Positions 43,974-53,679 of a DNA stretch of 64,000 bases are shown in pieces (the first letter of the stretch is position 1; the number at the start of each line of letters is the position of its first letter). This DNA comes from IMCC2047 sp041395865 (GTDB lineage Bacteria; Pseudomonadota; Gammaproteobacteria; Pseudomonadales; IMCC2047): positions 1 through 64,000 of the forward strand of contig JAWKZQ010000009.1 in the NCBI GenBank assembly GCA_041395865.1. Reading direction: 5' to 3'. A program made the position numbers and the translations under genes. Below the pieces are notes generated by a model. That model saw only the letters and a program-made list of their open reading frames with translations, did not search any database and had not been told where the DNA came from.

Positions 43974-44714
43974 TTAAAAATGATCAGTCGGCGAAACCGT
44001 TGCGAGGTGACTGAAGTTGCCATGTTTCAGGAAGTGCAGCGTTTCCCTGATAACCTGTTTGTTTTTCATCATCATTGGGTGTGTGACGGGCAGGGCGATA
44101 AAATCGCGCATGCCTTCAACCTTGGTGCTGGTAACCCTGACCTTACCATCATCGGTATCGGGCAGATAAGTAGAAAGGATCAGGTTGATGCTGCGGGTAC
44201 CAGCGATGACGCCCAGTTCGAAGTCAACGGGTCCCAGTTGCCTGGGGATATCTTCATCAGAGGTACCCAGTTGTAATCCTGCCGGTCCGTTCAGCGCTTC
44301 AAAGCCGGGCATATCGCGCAGTTTATCCACGACTTCACTGCCTTGATTGGGCGGGCCGAGCATAACGACTCGGTGTAGCTCGGGAATACGTTGTTGTTTG
44401 AGGTACTGGCGAACAAGAATTCCTCCCAGCGAGTGTGTTACAAAATGGATTCTTCCAGTTGGCTGACGGCGACATTGTTGTAACCCGCTATTTATGGCCA
44501 GCTCGGCCAGACTTTCTATCGGGTATTTACGCGACTCATAATCCACATTGACGACACGATAGCCTGCGTCGAACAGGCGTGATTCGATCTTTTCCATGGA
44601 CGATGCGGTACGTGCCAAGCCGTGTAACAGGATGACGCAATCGCTAGCCTCTGTGTCGAGGGTGTTTATCATGGAGCATACCAATAGCAGGCACTTGCCG
44701 ATGTTTTTGAGCAT
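43974..44714 (-). CDS. Secreted alpha/beta-hydrolase (triacylglycerol-lipase-like)
   Basis: 246 residues with a signal peptide-like start (KCLLLVCSMINTLDTEA). VILLHGLARTASSM holds the HG oxyanion motif. The nucleophile elbow is FVTHSLGGILVRQYL (HSLGG), followed by VMLGPPNQGSEVVD, typical of extracellular lipases and esterases. It begins 4 bp after the stop of the acyltransferase fusion gene, so it is probably co-transcribed and may act on lipids too. Confidence 0.85.
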   Translation of the reverse strand: MLKNIGKCLLLVCSMINTLDTEASDCVILLHGLARTASSMEKIESRLFDAGYRVVNVDYESRKYPIESLAELAINSGLQQCRRQPTGRIHFVTHSLGGILVRQYLKQQRIPELHRVVMLGPPNQGSEVVDKLRDMPGFEALNGPAGLQLGTSDEDIPRQLGPVDFELGVIAGTRSINLILSTYLPDTDDGKVRVTSTKVEGMRDFIALPVTHPMMMKNKQVIRETLHFLKHGNFSHLATVSPTDHF

Positions 44715-44718
44715 AACA

Positions 44719-47700
44719 TCAGCCAGCCAGTTCCTGTGCCAATAGTTTGGCCTGTTTGAAATCAGTTTTACCTGAGCCCAGTTTAGGTACAGCGTCGATG
44801 CGATAATAGTCGGCGGGAATCATCAAGGGATTACAACCCTGAGCGAGCATGTTCTGACGCAGGGTTTCGGCATTAAAGTCCGCGGCACAGAGTAGCGTGA
44901 TTTTCTCGCCTTTCTTGCTGTCGGGCAGGTTAACGGCTACCACCTCGGCTTCGGGATCGGCGAATGCCGCGCGGACACTTTCCTCAACAGCAGTCAGGCT
45001 GATCATTTCTCCGCCCAGCTTGGCAAAGCGTGAGTAGCGGTCGACAATGGTCAGGAATCCGTCTTCGTCGAGATAACCCTTATCTCCGGTCACGTACCAG
45101 CGTCCGCCTTCGATTTCCTTAATCACCTCGGCGGTTTTTTCCGGGTTATTGAGATAACCTTTCATGACCTGGGCTCCGCCAATCAATATCATGCCCGCTT
45201 TGCCTGTTGGAAGTTCTTCGAAGCTTTCCGGGTCGACAACTTTGAAGTTTGAACCTGGCAACGGCATACCCACGGATCCCTGTTTGTTACCCACCTGGAC
45301 CTGCCAATAGTTGAAATCCAGTACATCGGGCAGATTTACGCTGGCAACCGGCGTGGTTTCGGTTGCGCCATACCCTTCAAGTATGTCCTTGTTAAACTTT
45401 AGTTTAAACGCGTCTCGAACCTCAGGCGCCAGCTTTTCCGCGCCAGCTACGGTAATGCGCAAGCTGCTCAGCATGAGCGGGTGAATACGCTTGTTTTTAA
45501 TATAGAGCCTGAAAAAGGTTGAAGTGCCGCAGAGCAGGGTGGCTCTGTATTTGGCGATAGCCTTGGCAATGTTGAGTGCATCGGCCGGATCCGCGTGGCA
45601 AACGACCGGTAAGCCCTCAATAAGCGCCATGAACTGGGTGACGGTCAGGCCAAAGGCGTGGAAAAGGGGAAGGCAGGCCATGACGACATCCTGTTCCTCG
45701 GTGTTCAGAACGTCTGAAACCTGTTTGAGGTTCGCCATTATATTGCGATGACTCAGCATCACGCCCTTGGGGCTTCCTTCGCTACCGCTGGAAAACAGGA
45801 TGGCGGCAGTTTCATCGGCGTCTCTGGCGTGGCAATAAAAGGTCTTCAGCCAGCTGGCTGGAAGCAATTTAACGGTTAGCCAGGTACGCAGCATTTCAGC
45901 TTTGCTGATTTCCTGTTTCAACTGCTCAAGATAGACCACTTTAACCTGGGCCAGTAGAAGGGAGAGATCCACACCTTTGTCGGCCAGTTTTTTCAAAAAA
46001 CGCTCTGAGGTATAAACGGTCCTGATTTCTGCTTCTTTTACCGCGCTGGAGAGGCTTTCCTGGCTGGCGGTAAAGTTCAGGTTAACCGTCGTTTTACCAC
46101 AGAGCAGGGTTGCCATATTAGCCAGCATGCCACCGGCGCTGGTCGGCAACAGCAAACCGATATTTTGTTCGGGGCTGAGTTTTCGAATACGGCGCGCAAA
46201 GGCAATTGCGGCAGTTAAAGCCTGGTTTGCCGAAAGCGGGGCACTGATGAGCGTATCGGCGATCGCCATTTCGTTACCCATGGCCTTGACGGTATCAATC
46301 CAGGCGTCTGGAAGCGTCGGCAGCGTTTCGGCGTACTCCTGCCAGGATGTAATGGAGAGGTCGAAGACTCGGCGCTTTAATACATCCGCTGTTGTGTTTT
46401 TGTTCAGGGGCTCACCAAAGGCAACGATAATATCGCGCGTTAACCCTGAGCTACGATTGTTTTTCAGCTTATCCGAGGAGCGGGAGAACTGGCTACCCCA
46501 CAGTCCGCGGAGGTAGAAGGGCAGTATAACCACCTCCTCATTTGCCTGTTCGCAGGCTTTCTCATAACCGCGGCGGAACTCTGCCAGGTGTCCTGTACGG
46601 CTGATGCTTCCCTCGGGGAACAGGCACACGACCTTGCCGCGATTTAATAACTCAGTAACACGCCCAAGGGATTTTCGGCTACCGGCACCCTGTTCGATGG
46701 GAATGGTGTCGAAAATTTTGAAAAACCATTTCAGGTACCAGCGTTCGTAAATGCTTTTGATCATAACAAAACGGATGGGACGTGGGCTGGCGATTTGTAT
46801 GATGGCCCAGTCCACCCAGCTGATATGGTTGCCAAGTAATAGGACGCCACCTTTTTCCGGCATGTTATGGAGGTTTTGTACGTTGACCCGGTAAATGCGC
46901 GAAACCACCATGCCGAGTACAAAGCGCACCAGGCTTTGTGGCAGGCGATAGATGGTATAAGCGGTGCCAATCAAGGCGATGAAGCTGATGGAAATGAGTA
47001 AGTTTTTGCTGCCAAATCCGAGCAGGGCAAAGCCTACGGTAATGATGAGGAAAGTCGTCATGCTGAGGTTCTGGAACAGGTTGTTAGCAGCAATGACATT
47101 GCCCAGTTCGTTTTCGCTGGCGTAAAACTGGATCAAGGCGTTAAGCGGTACGATGAACAGGCCGCCCATCATGCCGATGAAAAAGTAATTAATGGCATGT
47201 GAAGTAACGCTTTCCAGGTGCGGCACCCAGAACAGGCCAAAGCATATTCCGATGGCGCCGACTGGAATTAAACCGGTTTCAATGTGGTGTCTGGAAAAGC
47301 GTGCGGCCAGCATTGAGCCGATCGCGATGCCAATGCCTGTCGACGCCAGAATACCCTGTATAACGATCGTGTTGGTGACGCCAATCGACTCTTTTGCAAA
47401 GGCTGGAAAGGCTGCCAGCATGACTTGGCCCACAGACCAGAACACGGACAGGCCAATGATGGATAAACGTATTTCATCGCGGCTGAGCACCGGTTTTAGT
47501 TTTTCCCGGGTCATCCGGCCCCTGACATAGGCAGACCAATCGAAACTGGCTTGCTTATCGGTCGCCTTAAAGCAGGGCAGGCGAAATGCCAGCAATAATT
47601 CGAGGAAACTGTTGATAACCAGTAACCAGCCAATCGGTGCGATAGCCTGGAGAATGGCTGATGTCTCCCGGGAGCCTGTGGGAAAGCGCGATTCAAACAG

Positions 47701-48201
47701 AATTGAAAAGGCAAAGGTACCTAACAGGATGGCGATAATGGTTACCGCCTGAACGTAGCCGTTGGCCTGTCCAAGGTTGTCTTTGCCAAACAGGTGTTTG
47801 ATATAACCGTACTTTGAGGGCGAATAAAAAGCTGATTGCATCGCAAGCAAGAAGGTCATCACAAAGGCGGGCCAGAACCAGCCCTGGTAATAACAGAGGG
47901 TAATTCCACCGCTGAGAATCAGGGCAATTAATGCTGAAATCCGGATAACCTGGCTTTTGGGATATTTGTCGGAAATGAATCCGGCGGGGCTGAACAGCAG
48001 GATAAAGGGTAACAGAATCAACCCGTTGACGATGGCGGTAAGAATAACCTGGGTATCACCGTCATAGACTTTAAAAACCGTATTCTGAATCGTAATTTTG
48101 TGGCCCAGGTCTACAAAGGCGTTGAGAAAAACGATGACTAAAAAGGGCAGTGCGCCGGCAATTTTCAACAACTTTGTCATAGGTTTTTTTCCGTGGGTCA
48201 T
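44719..48201 (-). CDS. aas: Fused lysophospholipid transporter / PlsC acyltransferase / acyl-ACP synthetase (LplT-Aas fusion)
   Basis: 1160 residues in three parts. Residues ~1-420 are an MFS transporter of LplT type (FVDLGHKITIQNTVFKVYD). Residues ~430-620 are a PlsC acyltransferase with HX4D (GNHISWVDWA) and FPEGSISRTG. Residues ~680-1160 are an AMP-forming acyl ligase (LFSSGSEGSPKGVMLSHRN, EGYGATETTP, VTGDKGYLDEDGF). It would import lysophospholipids, activate fatty acids and re-acylate, all on one chain; E. coli uses separate lplT and aas. An in-frame ATG at 48180 is an alternative start. Confidence 0.93.
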   Translation of the reverse strand: MTHGKKPMTKLLKIAGALPFLVIVFLNAFVDLGHKITIQNTVFKVYDGDTQVILTAIVNGLILLPFILLFSPAGFISDKYPKSQVIRISALIALILSGGITLCYYQGWFWPAFVMTFLLAMQSAFYSPSKYGYIKHLFGKDNLGQANGYVQAVTIIAILLGTFAFSILFESRFPTGSRETSAILQAIAPIGWLLVINSFLELLLAFRLPCFKATDKQASFDWSAYVRGRMTREKLKPVLSRDEIRLSIIGLSVFWSVGQVMLAAFPAFAKESIGVTNTIVIQGILASTGIGIAIGSMLAARFSRHHIETGLIPVGAIGICFGLFWVPHLESVTSHAINYFFIGMMGGLFIVPLNALIQFYASENELGNVIAANNLFQNLSMTTFLIITVGFALLGFGSKNLLISISFIALIGTAYTIYRLPQSLVRFVLGMVVSRIYRVNVQNLHNMPEKGGVLLLGNHISWVDWAIIQIASPRPIRFVMIKSIYERWYLKWFFKIFDTIPIEQGAGSRKSLGRVTELLNRGKVVCLFPEGSISRTGHLAEFRRGYEKACEQANEEVVILPFYLRGLWGSQFSRSSDKLKNNRSSGLTRDIIVAFGEPLNKNTTADVLKRRVFDLSITSWQEYAETLPTLPDAWIDTVKAMGNEMAIADTLISAPLSANQALTAAIAFARRIRKLSPEQNIGLLLPTSAGGMLANMATLLCGKTTVNLNFTASQESLSSAVKEAEIRTVYTSERFLKKLADKGVDLSLLLAQVKVVYLEQLKQEISKAEMLRTWLTVKLLPASWLKTFYCHARDADETAAILFSSGSEGSPKGVMLSHRNIMANLKQVSDVLNTEEQDVVMACLPLFHAFGLTVTQFMALIEGLPVVCHADPADALNIAKAIAKYRATLLCGTSTFFRLYIKNKRIHPLMLSSLRITVAGAEKLAPEVRDAFKLKFNKDILEGYGATETTPVASVNLPDVLDFNYWQVQVGNKQGSVGMPLPGSNFKVVDPESFEELPTGKAGMILIGGAQVMKGYLNNPEKTAEVIKEIEGGRWYVTGDKGYLDEDGFLTIVDRYSRFAKLGGEMISLTAVEESVRAAFADPEAEVVAVNLPDSKKGEKITLLCAADFNAETLRQNMLAQGCNPLMIPADYYRIDAVPKLGSGKTDFKQAKLLAQELAG

Positions 48202-48327
48202 AGATCCGTTTTGTTATGGATTTAATTGTAAGGGTAACCGTTAGTACCGCAACTTTTAAATGAAAGGTTGCGAAAACTGCTATAACAAGTATTGTTTTTT
48301 AATACCTTTCGCGAGAGAAACTTGACT

Positions 48328-49062
48328 ATGGCCCAAATCCACGCACTGGTTAAGACCTTGAAAAAACAGCTGAAGGCAAATGATAAGACCTATGCTGATG
48401 TTGCCGGTTGCTTAGAGTTAAGCGAGGCATCTGTAAAACGCCTTTTCGCAGAAGAGAACTTTACGCTGCAGCGGCTGGCGTGTATCTGCGATATGCTCGG
48501 CATGGAGCTATCGGACCTGGTTGCTGCCATGAATCAGGAACAGGAGCGTCTTTCCCAGTTGAGTGAAGCGCAGGAAAAGGAGATAGCCGGTGATCTGTTG
48601 CTGTTGCTTATTGCGGTTTGTGTGATTCACGGTTTTAGCTATGACGAAATTCTACGGCGTTATGAGATCAGTGAAGCTGAATGTATTCAGAAACTCGCCA
48701 AGTTGGATCGATTGAAAATTATCGAGTTGTTGCCAGGAAATCGTATCAAGCTGCGAGTGGCTGCAAACTTTAACTGGTTGCCCAATGGGCCAATACAGCG
48801 ATTTTTCCATCACCGCGTGCAACAAGACTTTTTCAATTGCCGCTTTGATAAAGCCCATGAAAAACTCATTGTTTTAAATGGCCTATTGAGTGATGGCAGC
48901 AATGCGGAGTTTCAGCGGAAAATGCAGCGCTTGGCCAGGGAGTTTGACCACCTGTGTGTCGACGATTCGGCGTTGCCCATGGAGCAACGTAACGGTACAA
49001 GCGTAGTGCTTGCCATTCGACAATGGCAGTACAGTATCTTTGAGGGTTTAAGAAAGGGATAA
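48328..49062 (+). CDS. XRE-family transcriptional regulator
   Basis: 244 residues from the ATG at 48328 with GAGAG upstream. The N-terminal HTH (TYADVAGCLELSEASVKRLFAE) is a Cro/CI-type DNA-binding domain at ~20-70. The remainder is helical with no recognised ligand domain; it includes a possible second HTH-like segment (YDEILRRYEISEAECIQKL). It is divergent from the LplT-Aas fusion with 126 bp between them, so it may control that gene. That is inference from position. Confidence 0.85.
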   Translation: MAQIHALVKTLKKQLKANDKTYADVAGCLELSEASVKRLFAEENFTLQRLACICDMLGMELSDLVAAMNQEQERLSQLSEAQEKEIAGDLLLLLIAVCVIHGFSYDEILRRYEISEAECIQKLAKLDRLKIIELLPGNRIKLRVAANFNWLPNGPIQRFFHHRVQQDFFNCRFDKAHEKLIVLNGLLSDGSNAEFQRKMQRLAREFDHLCVDDSALPMEQRNGTSVVLAIRQWQYSIFEGLRKG

Positions 49063-49281
49063 GGTTTTATCTATTTAATTAGATATAAATCAAATAGATA
49101 AAAATTTAATGTGAAGTAATTTATATAGTTTGTTTCGTGTTGCTTTTTGATTGAGTCTTGTTATTTGCGACTCTGCGTTGCGCCTCCCGCGACTTTTTCC
49201 AATTCGCTATCATCCTACCTGTTCCAGTCACAGAATGTTTCTCGCAATAACCCAATTTATCTGAGGAAGGAGAAGATTGCG

Positions 49282-51372
49282 ATGAAGCATTCCTATCGAT
49301 TCAGCCATTTGTTGCTGACACTCTTAGTCGTTTTTTCCGGTCAGGTTTATGCCGCCGGATTACTTAAGCCAGTGAATAGTCAGCTGCCGGATCTGCAGGT
49401 TATAGAACACCATGTAGACGTGGTGATTGAGGATGGTTACGCCACTACGACGGTTGAGCAGGTTTTCCGTAATCCAAACAACCAAAACCTGGAAGCTGTT
49501 TATTCATTTCCCGTACCCGAAAAGGCTGCCGTTGGCGAGTTCATTTACTGGATTAACGGCAATCCGGTTATCGGCGAGGTCGTTGAAAAACAGCAGGCCA
49601 GAGAGGTTTACGAACAGCAGAAACAGGCCGGGCAGCAAGCATCTTTGGTTGAAAAGGACGCCTATAAAACCTTTGATATCAGCATTGCTCAGGTTATGCC
49701 CCAAAGCGATGTGAGAATTCGCCTGGTGTATTTACAACCTGCCCATGTTGATACGGGCATCGGTCGCTATGTTTACCCGCTGGAAGAAGGCGGGGTCGAC
49801 GAGGCGAAACTGGCCTTCTGGTCGCGCAATGAGCAGGTTCTGGAGCAGTTCAGTTTTAATTTGAGCTTTCGCTCCAGCTACCCCATTGATGCGCTGCGAT
49901 TACCCAACCACCCCAATGCGAAAATCGACCGGGTTAGTGATAAGGAATGGAACCTTTCGTTAAGCAACAGCCGTGGGGCAACTAACCAGGATCTTGCTGA
50001 TAATACCGGCGAAGCGCAGGGCCTATCCGGTTCTGATCAAAGGGCGATGCCGGTTGCTTTTCTGGATAAGGATATTCTGGTCTATTGGCGCCATGTTGAA
50101 GGACTTCCTGCCGCCCTGGATTTGCTGGCCTATCGCTCGTCGGATGGGGAGGAGCGTTCGAAAGCGGCAGGCAAAGGCACCTTTATGTTGACGCTGACGC
50201 CGGGTGATGACCTCGCGCCGCTTCAGGAGGGGCGTGACTGGGTCTTTATCCTGGATATTTCCGGCTCCATGCAGGGTAAGTTTGCGACGCTTGTCGAGGG
50301 CGTACGCCAGGGGCTCGGTAAATTGAGCTCATTGGATCGTTTTCGGGTGGTGATGTTCAACAGCCGTGCCACGGACTTCAGTGGTGGTTTCCAGCCGGTT
50401 ACGCCGCAGTCTGTAGAAGCCGTTTTAAACCGTCTGGAAAACTTTCAACCCCAGGGCAGTACGAACCTTTATGCGGGCTTGAAAATGGGATTAAATCACC
50501 TGGATTCAGACCGGAGCGCGGCGATTATTCTGGTGACTGATGGCGTCGCAAATGTTGGCGTTACTGAGAAAAAAGCGTTTTTCCGACTGCTGGAAAAGCA
50601 GGATGTGCGCCTTTTCACCTTTATTATGGGCAATAGCGCCAATCGTCCTTTGTTAGAGGGCATGGCGCAGATTTCTAACGGTTTTGCCCAGTCAATTTCA
50701 AACGCCGATGATATCGTTGGGCAGCTGATGCTGGCTACGGGAAAAATGACTCACCAGGCGCTTCGCGATGTTGAGCTGAAATTCAAAGGCAATCGCGTGA
50801 CCGATGTGACGCCCTCCCGGATCAACAGTCTCTACCGAGGCCAGCAGTTAGTTGTCTTCGGCCATTATTGGCAGGGTGGAGACGTCGAGGTTGAATTGAC
50901 AGGACGGATCGCGGGCGAGAACCGACGTTATCAAACACGCTTTGTCCTGCCAGATAACAATAACCGAAACCCGGAACTGGAGCGTTTATGGGCCTTTGCC
51001 CAGATTGAGAGCCTGCAGACACAGCTGGATTACTTCGGGGCCAGTGCTGATACTGAGCAGGCAATCACGGATGTTGCCCTGGAATATGGCCTGGTGACCG
51101 ATTACACCTCAATGCTGGTTGTTGACGATGCTGTGTTTAAGGCGTTGGGGTTGGGTATTGATCGCAATAACCAAACTCGTGTGTTGGAGGAACAGGCGGC
51201 GCGTGAGCTGCGTAAGCAGCAGGACGTACAGGATAATCGCGTCGATCAGGCCCAACCTATGTTCAGCCGGCCGAGAGCGGGCGTGGGCGGTGGCGCTGTC
51301 GGGCCATGGGCTTTGCTGCTAATGCTGGTGTTATTTGTTTCTGGCTACAGAAAATTTAAAGCAGCACAGTAG
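49282..51372 (+). CDS. VIT/vWA-domain surface protein with GlyGly-CTERM sorting tail
   Basis: 696 residues from the ATG at 49282 (GGAGAAG upstream). Signal peptide ends at QVYA. A VIT domain (~35-165; VEQVFRNPNNQNLEAVYSFP, KQQAREVYEQQKQAGQQAS) precedes a vWA domain with the MIDAS motif FILDISGSM (~365-540) and a beta-rich C-terminal part. The tail has Gly-rich VGGGAVGP, a hydrophobic helix (ALLLMLVLFV) and basic residues, the GlyGly-CTERM pattern. The next gene encodes a rhombosortase, the protease for such tails. It is probably anchored or secreted and may bind metal-dependent ligands. Confidence 0.88.
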   Translation: MKHSYRFSHLLLTLLVVFSGQVYAAGLLKPVNSQLPDLQVIEHHVDVVIEDGYATTTVEQVFRNPNNQNLEAVYSFPVPEKAAVGEFIYWINGNPVIGEVVEKQQAREVYEQQKQAGQQASLVEKDAYKTFDISIAQVMPQSDVRIRLVYLQPAHVDTGIGRYVYPLEEGGVDEAKLAFWSRNEQVLEQFSFNLSFRSSYPIDALRLPNHPNAKIDRVSDKEWNLSLSNSRGATNQDLADNTGEAQGLSGSDQRAMPVAFLDKDILVYWRHVEGLPAALDLLAYRSSDGEERSKAAGKGTFMLTLTPGDDLAPLQEGRDWVFILDISGSMQGKFATLVEGVRQGLGKLSSLDRFRVVMFNSRATDFSGGFQPVTPQSVEAVLNRLENFQPQGSTNLYAGLKMGLNHLDSDRSAAIILVTDGVANVGVTEKKAFFRLLEKQDVRLFTFIMGNSANRPLLEGMAQISNGFAQSISNADDIVGQLMLATGKMTHQALRDVELKFKGNRVTDVTPSRINSLYRGQQLVVFGHYWQGGDVEVELTGRIAGENRRYQTRFVLPDNNNRNPELERLWAFAQIESLQTQLDYFGASADTEQAITDVALEYGLVTDYTSMLVVDDAVFKALGLGIDRNNQTRVLEEQAARELRKQQDVQDNRVDQAQPMFSRPRAGVGGGAVGPWALLLMLVLFVSGYRKFKAAQ

Positions 51373-51382
51373 GGCCATTCGC

Positions 51383-52024
51383 GTGTTGTCATCCGTACGC
51401 TGGTTACATCGTCAAGCTTTGCTTTTCCCCCGCTCAAAACGGGGGGGAAGCAAGGTTTTATTCCGATTGCCCTGGTGTAGTTTTACCTTAGCTGCGCTTG
51501 TCGTTGTCGCTTATCTTGTTCCTGGAAGCCTTGCATGGTTTTGTTTTGACAGGCAGGCGATCGGGGAAGGCGAATGGTGGCGGCTCATTACAGGCCACCT
51601 GGTTCATAGCAGTCCCAGTCACCTGTTATGGGATGTGCTCGCTTTTATCTGCATTGCCGCTTATGTGGAATGCTATTCGCGGGGTGTCTTACTTGCTTCG
51701 ATCGTTGCGGGTGCGCTGGCGGTCGATACCTTATTACTTTCCCCCTGGTCTACGCTTGATTTTTATTGTGGTTTGTCTGGACTCCTGTTTGCACCTTTAA
51801 CCGTGGCGCTTTGGCAACACTGGCAATCTAACAGGGGCATTTATAGCGTTGCACCCGTATTGGCTTGTTGTGCGAAAGTAAGTTGGGAAATAGGAACAAC
51901 GGACGGGTGGTTAGTGACCTCTGGCTGGCCAGCTTATCCTGAGGCTCATTTGGCGGGTATCGTTGGCGGTTTAGTCTGTTTGTTTGGCTATCAGGTTATT
52001 TTCAGGAATTGGTATGGACGGTGA
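51383..52024 (+). CDS. rrtA: Rhombosortase (rhomboid-family GlyGly-CTERM processing protease)
   Basis: 213 residues from a GTG at 51383, preceded by AGGG; the frame is open to 51335, inside the upstream gene. About six membrane helices. Rhomboid landmarks: RLITGHLVHSSPSHLLWDVLAF, the serine motif FYCGLSGLLFAPL (G-x-S-G) and the catalytic His in YPEAHLAGIVGG. This short form with the His in AHLxG fits the rhombosortase group. It starts 10 bp after its likely substrate gene. A terminator follows. Confidence 0.88.
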   Translation: MLSSVRWLHRQALLFPRSKRGGSKVLFRLPWCSFTLAALVVVAYLVPGSLAWFCFDRQAIGEGEWWRLITGHLVHSSPSHLLWDVLAFICIAAYVECYSRGVLLASIVAGALAVDTLLLSPWSTLDFYCGLSGLLFAPLTVALWQHWQSNRGIYSVAPVLACCAKVSWEIGTTDGWLVTSGWPAYPEAHLAGIVGGLVCLFGYQVIFRNWYGR

Positions 52025-52034
52025 CTTGGTCATA

Positions 52035-52069
52035 AAAAAGGCGGGGATGCATTGGCATCCCCGCCTTTT
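52035..52069. terminator. Bidirectional terminator between rhombosortase and glutamine synthetase genes
   Basis: AAGGCGGGGATGC and GCATCCCCGCCTT pair around an ATTG loop, with A and T runs outside. Confidence 0.92.
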
Positions 52070-52096
52070 GTTGAGCTTAAGAGGTAAAACCCAGGA

Positions 52097-53404
52097 TTAG
52101 CAATCCAGCGTGTTCTCGCGCTCCCATGGGCTCAGGTGGTGAGCGTATTGCTGCCATTCTTCCAAACGCAGTTTGGTGTAGGCATCGATCAGCTCATCAC
52201 CCAGACATTCACGTACACGCTTGTTCTTCTGAGTCAGGCGCAGCGCGTCAAGCAGGTTCGAGGGCAGCCTTTTGGCGCCGCGAACCTTATGGCCTTCGGT
52301 GTACATGTCGATATCCAGGCGCTTACCCGGGTCGGTTTTCTGTTCGATACCCTGCAGGCCACTGGCCAGCAGGGCGGCGGGTGCCAGATAAGGGTTCATC
52401 GCGCCATCGGCCAGGCGGAATTCAAGGCGGTTGCCTTCCGGAATACGAACCAAGTGAGAGCGGTTGTTACCACCGTAAGTGATGGTGTTTGGTGCCCAGG
52501 TTGAACCTGAGGTTGTTACAGGCGCGTTAATGCGTTTGTAACTGTTGACGGTTGGGTTGAAGATGGAGCACAGGGCTTCTGTATTAGCCAGGGTGCCGCC
52601 GAGGAAGTGGTAAGCCGTTTCGCTCAATCCCAACTCACCTTTGGGGTCCTGGAAGACGTTTTTCTTACCGGTTTTATCCCACAGGGAGCAGTTGATGTGA
52701 CAGCCGTTACCGGTCAGGTGCATGAAAGGCTTGGGCATGAAGGTGGCGCGCATACCGTGTTTTTCGGCAACGGTTTTGGCCATGTATTTGAAGAATACGT
52801 GGCGGTCGGCCGTTTTGAGCACATCGTCGTATTCCCAGTTCATTTCCCACTGGCCATTCGCATCTTCGTGGTCGTTCTGGTAGGAACCCCATTCCAGTTC
52901 GACCATGGCGTCACAGATTTCTGAAATAACATCATAACGACGCATCAGCGCACTTTGGTCGTAGCAGGGCTTTTCCTGTGTATCGCGTTCGTCGAAGATG
53001 TCGGAACCGTCGGCTTTAATCAGGTGGAACTCGCACTCAACGCCGGTTTTGAAGGAATAACCCATTTTTGCAGCTTTGGCGATTTGGTTTTTGAGGGCGA
53101 CGCGGGGAGAGGCTTCCAGCGGTTTACCGTCCAGGTACAGGTCGCTGGCTACCCAGGCGACATCACGTTGCCAGGGAAGAACGATAAGGCTGTCAGGATC
53201 CGGAATGGCCATTACGTCCGGGTGAGCCGGAGTCATATCCAGCCAGGCCGCAAAGCCGGCGAAACCCGCGCCGTTTTTTTGCATGCCTTTAATTGCGCGA
53301 GTCGGCACCAGTTTGGAACGTAATACGCCAAACAGGTCCACAAAACTCACCAGAAAATATTTGATGCCATTGTCTTTAGCAAATTTTTCGAGATCTATTG
53401 CCAT
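52097..53404 (-). CDS. Type III glutamate-ammonia ligase (GlnT-type glutamine synthetase)
   Basis: 435 residues. Conserved GS elements: GVECEFHLI (metal-binding Glu), NGCHINCSLWD, NAPVTTSGSTWAP, NNRSHLVRIPEGNRLEFRLAD with catalytic Arg residues, and AMNPYLAPAALLA. The start DLEKFAKDNGIKYFLVSFVDLFGVLRSKLVP is typical of the type III family. No C-terminal adenylylation Tyr region of GlnA is seen. It makes glutamine or possibly gamma-glutamyl amides of other amines. 53405-53679 upstream has no recognised promoter box. Confidence 0.9.
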   Translation of the reverse strand: MAIDLEKFAKDNGIKYFLVSFVDLFGVLRSKLVPTRAIKGMQKNGAGFAGFAAWLDMTPAHPDVMAIPDPDSLIVLPWQRDVAWVASDLYLDGKPLEASPRVALKNQIAKAAKMGYSFKTGVECEFHLIKADGSDIFDERDTQEKPCYDQSALMRRYDVISEICDAMVELEWGSYQNDHEDANGQWEMNWEYDDVLKTADRHVFFKYMAKTVAEKHGMRATFMPKPFMHLTGNGCHINCSLWDKTGKKNVFQDPKGELGLSETAYHFLGGTLANTEALCSIFNPTVNSYKRINAPVTTSGSTWAPNTITYGGNNRSHLVRIPEGNRLEFRLADGAMNPYLAPAALLASGLQGIEQKTDPGKRLDIDMYTEGHKVRGAKRLPSNLLDALRLTQKNKRVRECLGDELIDAYTKLRLEEWQQYAHHLSPWERENTLDC

Positions 53405-53679
53405 GTTGTCATGCTCCCACTTGATTTTTTTATCAGCCCTTGATTTTCTTTATAGGGTGTTGTTTTTCTGGCTCTTTCAGCTTTACCAGTACAAAACTCT
53501 ATAAGATTACATTGATTTATATTCTGGAATCCAGCCTGGAATAGTAACTGAAAGCGCTAAAAAGCGTGTTTTTTTATGAAAAAAGAGGAAAAAGGCCTTA
53601 CAAATGCCCAAAAAAATGGAGTAAGGCCTGAGAATTTGTTTTTTTGAGCATTAGACCGCTCAGTTGTTATGTGAAAAGT

